A stretch of 5,165 bases of DNA, from assembly GCA_003232175.1 (NCBI GenBank), contig QILX01000085.1:1-5165 (forward strand). Direction: 5' to 3'. The stretch's first letter is position 1. Every line of letters starts with the position of its first letter. The notes beneath the pieces were generated by a model that saw nothing but the letters and a program-made list of their open reading frames with translations, had not been told where the DNA came from and did not search any database. The DNA comes from Hyphomicrobiales bacterium. Lineage in GTDB: Bacteria > Pseudomonadota > Alphaproteobacteria > Rhizobiales > SZUA-8. Of this stretch, positions 1-5,165 are shown one piece after another. A program made the translations under genes and the position numbers.

Positions 1-2
1 AT

Positions 3-779
3 CTGACTACCGAAAAGCTCGCCGAAGTTGCCTGTTTTTCGCCCTATCACTGGCACCGGATCTACCGCTCGGTGACAGGAGAAACCGCCGCTGAAGCGAT
101 CCGGCGTCTTCGCCTGCACCGGGCGGCTGGCGATCTGGCGAAATCCGATATGCCGATAAAGGCGGTCGCCAAACGCGCAACCTATGGCAGCGTGGCGGCC
201 TTCGGTCGCGCCTTTACCGCCAGTTTTGGCATACCGCCGGCGACCTACCGATCCAACAGGCTCTTCCCCCAGGCTCCCAAACCAAAACATTATGATGGAG
301 CTGCACTTATGTTCGATATTGAAATAAAGACCGTACCTGCCCTTCGCCTCGCGGCGGTCAAACACATCGGAAACTATCTGAATATCGGCAAGGCCTTCGA
401 AAAGCTGGCTGTTCATGCCGGCCCCAAGGGTTGGTTCAAAAATGGAGCCAGAATGATCGGAGTCTACTACGACGACCCGGCACAGGTTCCTGAAGCTGAT
501 CTGCGCGCCGATGCCGGTTTTGTTCTGGCGCCCGATACTTCCATCACCGGCGATGAGTTGGCAAATGAGCTTGTCATTCCCGCCGGCCGTGTCGCTGTCC
601 TGCGCTTCAGGGGACCGTATGCCGAGATGGAAGGCGCCTATAAATGGCTCTTTGGCACCTGGCTCCCCCAAAGCGGCGAAGAGGTCGCCGACCGGCCAAG
701 TTACGAGGAATATCTCAACGACCCCCGTGAGGTCGCACCATCAGAACTGCTGACGGAGATATTTCTACCGCTGAAATAG
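3..779 (+). CDS. AraC-family transcriptional regulator with GyrI-like effector-binding domain, 5' end missing
   Basis: The frame is open to the left edge, so the start lies outside the window; 258 codons are visible before the TAG at 777-779. The first ~85 residues form the two helix-turn-helix units of an AraC DNA-binding domain: LAEVACFSPYHWHRIYRSVTGE is the first recognition region, and IKAVAKRATYGSVAAFGRAF with FGIPPATYR is the second unit and its usual ending. From about base 309 the protein continues as a GyrI-like (SbmC/Rob C-terminal type) domain, FDIEIKTVPALRLAAVKHIG to the end, which in this family binds small, often hydrophobic or cationic ligands. The order HTH then GyrI-like is the standard Rob/SoxS-like sensor architecture. 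Probably only a few tens of residues are missing, since such proteins are usually about 280-300 aa. The role as a ligand-responsive, cytoplasmic transcription factor follows from the family; targets and ligand cannot be read here. A GTG at base 72 lies inside the first HTH and is not the start. Confidence 0.93.
   Translation: MTTEKLAEVACFSPYHWHRIYRSVTGETAAEAIRRLRLHRAAGDLAKSDMPIKAVAKRATYGSVAAFGRAFTASFGIPPATYRSNRLFPQAPKPKHYDGAALMFDIEIKTVPALRLAAVKHIGNYLNIGKAFEKLAVHAGPKGWFKNGARMIGVYYDDPAQVPEADLRADAGFVLAPDTSITGDELANELVIPAGRVAVLRFRGPYAEMEGAYKWLFGTWLPQSGEEVADRPSYEEYLNDPREVAPSELLTEIFLPLK
297..311 (+). promoter_or_regulatory. possible internal ribosome binding site and ATG for the GyrI-like domain alone
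   Basis: GGAG at 297-300 sits eight bases before an in-frame ATG at 309-311. That ATG falls exactly at the boundary between the AraC HTH domain and the GyrI-like domain. Initiation there would give a 156-residue stand-alone GyrI-like protein beginning MFDIEIKTVP. The sequence match and spacing are seen directly; use of the site is inference. Confidence 0.3.
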
Positions 780-791
780 GCGGGGCCGACC

Positions 792-817
792 GGGCGGGTA
801 CCTCACGGAGCCCGCCC
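792..817 (+). terminator. GC-rich stem-loop downstream of the AraC-type gene, probable terminator
   Basis: GGGCGGG (792-798) pairs perfectly with CCCGCCC (811-817). Inside it CTC (802-804) can pair with GAG (808-810), leaving a three-base bulge and an ACG loop. It starts 12 bases after the stop of the AraC-type gene and is followed by the AT-rich stretch AATTATCTT. The tail is not a clean T run, so termination may be moderate. The stem could also act on transcripts of the convergent clpB, but on that strand it is followed by GC-rich sequence, so the plus-strand role is favoured. Confidence 0.6.
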
Positions 818-834
818 AATTATCTTGCCCGACT

Positions 835-3408
<2,574 letters not shown>

Positions 3409-3414
3409 CTTCAT

Positions 3415-3419
3415 TCCTT
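3415..3419 (-). promoter_or_regulatory. ribosome binding site of clpB
   Basis: On the minus strand AAGGA (within GGAAAGGA, 3422-3415) lies six bases before ATG 3408. This favours MEFEKF as the start over the in-frame ATG at 3414, which abuts the AAGGA, and over the upstream ATT/GTG-type extensions. Confidence 0.7.
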
Positions 3420-3428
3420 TCCGGCACA

Positions 3429-3462
3429 CCAATATTGTCCCCAATCAGGGCAACACTATTGG
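3429..3462. repeat. short inverted repeat overlapping the left arm of the larger repeat
   Basis: CCAATATTG (3429-3437) is the reverse complement of CAACACTATTGG (3451-3462) apart from three extra bases in the latter, with a 13-base spacer. In the clpB transcript this could form a stem just upstream of the ribosome binding site. It shares sequence with the 3441-3459 arm, so the two foldings would compete. Confidence 0.4.
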
Positions 3463-3547
3463 CACCCGCTCAATTCAAGCGATAAAAGCTCTATGGCTAC
3501 GCCACACCTACCGGTGCAACCAACCCCTATATAGTGTTGCTGATTGG
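3441..3547. repeat. 107-base imperfect inverted repeat between clpB and the MOSC gene
   Basis: The left arm CCAATCAGGGCAACACTAT (3441-3459) and the reverse complement of the right arm ATAGTGTTGCTGATTGG (3531-3547) are identical except for two extra G's in the left arm. They enclose 71 bases that hold smaller dyads (GGC-TAC-GCC at 3495-3503, CACC-TACC-GGTG at 3505-3516). The structure fills most of the divergent intergenic region. It may be a small non-coding mobile element with terminal inverted repeats, a paired operator for a shared regulator, or a long hairpin in the clpB leader. Flanks show at best a CC duplication, so insertion is not proven. Confidence 0.6.
3474..3479 (-). promoter_or_regulatory. 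possible heat-shock (sigma-32 type) -35 element upstream of clpB
   Basis: The minus strand reads CTTGAA here, an exact match to the heat-shock -35 hexamer, 66 bases before the clpB start. clpB is a classic sigma-32 regulon gene. No convincing CCCCAT-like -10 is present at the normal distance (the sequence there is GCCAATAGTG), so this may be chance. A weak alternative is TATATA at 3533-3528 (minus) with TTTTTG 17 bases upstream. Confidence 0.25.
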
Positions 3548-3582
3548 CCACAAAAAGGGGGCGCAATCAAAGCCCGCAAATT

Positions 3583-3586
3583 GAGG
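3583..3586 (+). promoter_or_regulatory. ribosome binding site of the MOSC gene
   Basis: GAGG lies eight bases before ATG 3595 and fixes that ATG as the start. The in-frame TTG at 3544 has no comparable site and would add 17 residues unlike any MOSC protein. Confidence 0.65.
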
Positions 3587-3594
3587 ATTGTTTG

Positions 3595-4371
3595 ATGAAT
3601 TCCGCTCCATCAGTACATATTACCAGTATCTTCCGCTACCCGGTGAAGGGGCTCCGTGGCGAGGCTTTGGATACAGTGATGCTTACAGCCGGCCAGACCC
3701 TGCCTTACGACCGCGCCTGGGCCATCGAGAACGGCCCCAGCGGTTTTAACCCGGTATCGCCAAATTTTCTGCCCAAAACCAAGTTCCTGACCCTGATGCG
3801 CAATGAGCGACTGGCGCTGCTTGATATTCGCTTTGACGAAACCACAAAAACCCTTGGCATCCTTCGCGACGGCAAACCGGTCATCTCCGGCAGGCTCGAT
3901 GACCCGACCGGGCGCCAGGTCCTGATGCAGTTTTTTGCCGGCTTCATGGAGGCAGATCTTCGCGGGGCCCCGAAAATTCTTGCCGCGCCCGGGCACAGCT
4001 TTTCCGATGTTCCAGACAAATGCGTGTCCATCATCAACACAGCCAGTTGCAACGACATTGCCCGCGTGGTCAGTGGCGCAATCGACCCAGACAGGTTTCG
4101 CGGCAATTTTATTGTCGAGGGCCTGGCCCCTTGGGCCGAATTTGGCTGGGTCGGCCAGAAGATACGACTTGGAGGTGCGAAACTGGAAGTATTCGACCGC
4201 ATTCAGCGTTGCGCGGCGACCAATGTCGATCCGCAAACCGCGGCGCGGGATTTGCAGATTCCCAAAACCCTGATGAGTGCATTTGGACATGTAGATTGTG
4301 GTGTTTATGCGCGCGTGATCGAAGATGGTAAAGTGGATAAGGGTTCGTCGATCATCATTGCGCCAGATTGA
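3595..4371 (+). CDS. MOSC domain-containing protein (YcbX-like, N-terminal beta-barrel plus MOSC)
   Basis: A complete 258-residue protein. The N-terminal part is a MOSC_N beta-barrel: ITSIFRYPVKGLRGE (residues 9-23) has the characteristic YPVKG, followed by LPYDRAWAI (36-44). The C-terminal part is the MOSC domain: DPDRFRGNFIVEG (164-176), WVGQKIRLGGAKLEV (185-199), RIQRCAATNVDP (202-213) with Cys206 at the conserved catalytic or sulfur-carrying position, and a closing GHVDCGVYARV (231-241). MOSC domains occur at the end of Moco sulfurases and in mARC/YcbX/YiiM proteins that bind molybdenum cofactor and reduce N-hydroxylated compounds; no C-terminal ferredoxin domain is present here, so electrons would need a separate partner. 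The exact substrate is unknown. No signal peptide is visible, so it is probably cytoplasmic. It is divergent from clpB and convergent with the DUF2461 gene, with no operon partner in view. The frame is intact and all domain motifs are in place. Confidence 0.9.
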   Translation: MNSAPSVHITSIFRYPVKGLRGEALDTVMLTAGQTLPYDRAWAIENGPSGFNPVSPNFLPKTKFLTLMRNERLALLDIRFDETTKTLGILRDGKPVISGRLDDPTGRQVLMQFFAGFMEADLRGAPKILAAPGHSFSDVPDKCVSIINTASCNDIARVVSGAIDPDRFRGNFIVEGLAPWAEFGWVGQKIRLGGAKLEVFDRIQRCAATNVDPQTAARDLQIPKTLMSAFGHVDCGVYARVIEDGKVDKGSSIIIAPD

Positions 4372-4372
4372 C

Positions 4373-4387
4373 GCCCCGGACTGGGGC
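4373..4387. terminator. small stem-loop between convergent MOSC and DUF2461 genes, weak terminator candidate
   Basis: GCCCC (4373-4377) pairs with GGGGC (4383-4387) around a GGACT loop, right after the MOSC stop. A TTTT run follows only ten bases later (4397-4400), so it is not a textbook intrinsic terminator. The 39-base gap holds nothing else. Confidence 0.3.
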
Positions 4388-4410
4388 CAAGGCACATTTT
4401 CAGAGGAAAA

Positions 4411-5112
4411 TTACCGGCCCTGTGGCCGCGGTGACAGCATCTTGAGCCAGTCGACCAGGGGCCTTAGCCGATCAAACGATGACACGGAAAACTTGATAAG
4501 ATCGGGTTGGCTCGCCACGGCGGTGTCTTTGCTGTCACACCAGGCCGTCAGACCTTTGTAGCGCAAAAATTCCGCATATTCATGATCCCGATCAAAGCCC
4601 GAGGGCACTCGCTTGAGTTCAGGATTGCCGAACCTGACCCCATCGCCTCTCAGCCGGTCAACTAGCAGCGTTAATTTTTTGCCATCGGGGCCATCGACAA
4701 GGTTCCGATAGATTTCGAGGGTTGGTTTTTCAAACGCGAACATGCCGGCGCCAAAGGCAATTAAATCCGGCTCCAAACCAAAAAACCAAACCGGAGACTG
4801 TCCGCCCGTCGTCTGCGGGAAAAAACAGATGTGCAGATGAGTGTTGTATGGTGTTTTGTCTTTTGAAAACCGGACATCACGGTAGACGCGATACACCTTT
4901 GAAGTGTGGGTCATTCCGGTGAAAATATGAAGCTCATTGGTCATCAAAGCGCAGAACTGGTCTGCGGGCTGTTTGACACTGGCTTCGTAGACAGATTTGT
5001 TTTGGTTGAACCAATCCCGATTGTTGTTGGCTTTCAACGCCCTCAAAAACTCAACTGTGCCTTTGGGAAAACACCAGGTCTTTGAGGTGCTGACTTCCGT
5101 GACGGACGACAT
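4411..5112 (-). CDS. DUF2461 (TIGR02453-type) family protein of unknown function
   Basis: A complete 233-residue protein, typical for this family. Start ATG 5112 is supported by GGGAG at 5125-5121, eight bases upstream. Family features in order: FPKGTVEFLRAL (15-26), NNNRDWFNQNKSVYE (29-43, the hallmark N-x-R-x-WF-x-x-NK segment), VYRVYRDVRFSKDKTPYNTH (73-92, the most conserved block), a beta-rich middle with WFFGLEPDLIAFGAGMF (109-125), and KRVPSGFDRDHEYAEFLRYK (167-186). No signal peptide or membrane segment is evident. The family is widespread in bacteria and also found in fungi, but its biochemical role is not established, so I assign none. The gene is alone on its strand here; it converges on the MOSC gene, with 39 bases between the stop codons. 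The frame is undamaged. Confidence 0.9.
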   Translation of the reverse strand: MSSVTEVSTSKTWCFPKGTVEFLRALKANNNRDWFNQNKSVYEASVKQPADQFCALMTNELHIFTGMTHTSKVYRVYRDVRFSKDKTPYNTHLHICFFPQTTGGQSPVWFFGLEPDLIAFGAGMFAFEKPTLEIYRNLVDGPDGKKLTLLVDRLRGDGVRFGNPELKRVPSGFDRDHEYAEFLRYKGLTAWCDSKDTAVASQPDLIKFSVSSFDRLRPLVDWLKMLSPRPQGR

Positions 5113-5120
5113 ACTGATTG

Positions 5121-5125
5121 CTCCC
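5121..5125 (-). promoter_or_regulatory. ribosome binding site of the DUF2461 gene
   Basis: The minus strand reads GGGAG here, eight bases before ATG 5112. It supports that start and agrees with the family's usual short lead before the FPKGTVEFL segment. Confidence 0.6.
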
Positions 5126-5130
5126 TCGGC

Positions 5131-5144
5131 TTCGCATACGCGAA
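5131..5144. promoter_or_regulatory. 14-base dyad in the DUF2461 upstream region, possible operator
   Basis: TTCGC (5131-5135) and GCGAA (5140-5144) form a perfect inverted repeat around ATAC. It lies 19 bases upstream of the ATG, in the leader or core promoter. On the minus strand TTCAAC (5161-5156) and TATGCG are 17 bases apart, with the latter inside the dyad, so a weak sigma-70-like promoter overlapping an operator is possible. Such a short dyad can also arise by chance. Confidence 0.25.
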
Positions 5145-5165
5145 CTTAAACACCTGTTGAAGCAA

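Noticed and set aside
72..74. GTG as the start of the AraC-type gene
   Set aside because: The same frame continues upstream to base 3 with clear AraC HTH sequence (LAEVACFSPYHWHRIYRS), so the GTG is internal and the gene is cut by the window edge.
3528..3535. TATATAGT as a plus-strand -10 for the MOSC gene
   Set aside because: No -35-like hexamer lies 16-18 bases upstream (the sequence there is CACCTACC), and the motif is part of the inverted-repeat arm.
3610..4395. Open frame of 261 codons on the minus strand across the MOSC gene
   Set aside because: It is a complement shadow of a confidently identified gene, without family motifs.

Overview
The window looks like chromosomal DNA of an alphaproteobacterium. 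It is moderately GC-rich, and the ClpB protein it encodes is of alphaproteobacterial type, with the KHVEKDAALARRFQPVFV segment and a GEREKLLKMEEVLDARVIG linker. I cannot name a genus from the sequence alone.

Layout, left to right: (1) the 3' part of an AraC-family regulator fused to a GyrI-like effector-binding domain, plus strand, cut by the left edge (3-779); (2) a short gap with a GC-rich stem-loop that can end transcription; (3) clpB, the Hsp100 disaggregase, minus strand (835-3408), whose first two thirds read cleanly but whose last third is broken by four frame changes; (4) a 186-base divergent intergenic region with nested inverted repeats; (5) a complete MOSC-domain protein gene, plus strand (3595-4371); (6) a 39-base convergent gap; (7) a complete DUF2461 (TIGR02453-type) gene, minus strand (4411-5112), with its upstream region running to the right edge.

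The genes alternate in direction (convergent, divergent, convergent), so none forms an operon with a neighbour inside the window. They look like separate transcription units with unrelated jobs: effector-responsive transcription control, protein disaggregation, a molybdenum/sulfur-carrier type enzyme, and a conserved protein of unknown function.

The main oddity is clpB. By comparison with the well-conserved family, three small deletions (about 10, 13 and 17 bases) and one extra base in a G run lie within roughly 640 bases, all in the second ATPase domain. The other genes show no such damage. This is either a recently inactivated clpB or a locally bad assembly. The second point of interest is the 107-base inverted-repeat structure between clpB and the MOSC gene. 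I found no clear sign of a novel defence, mobile or biosynthetic system.
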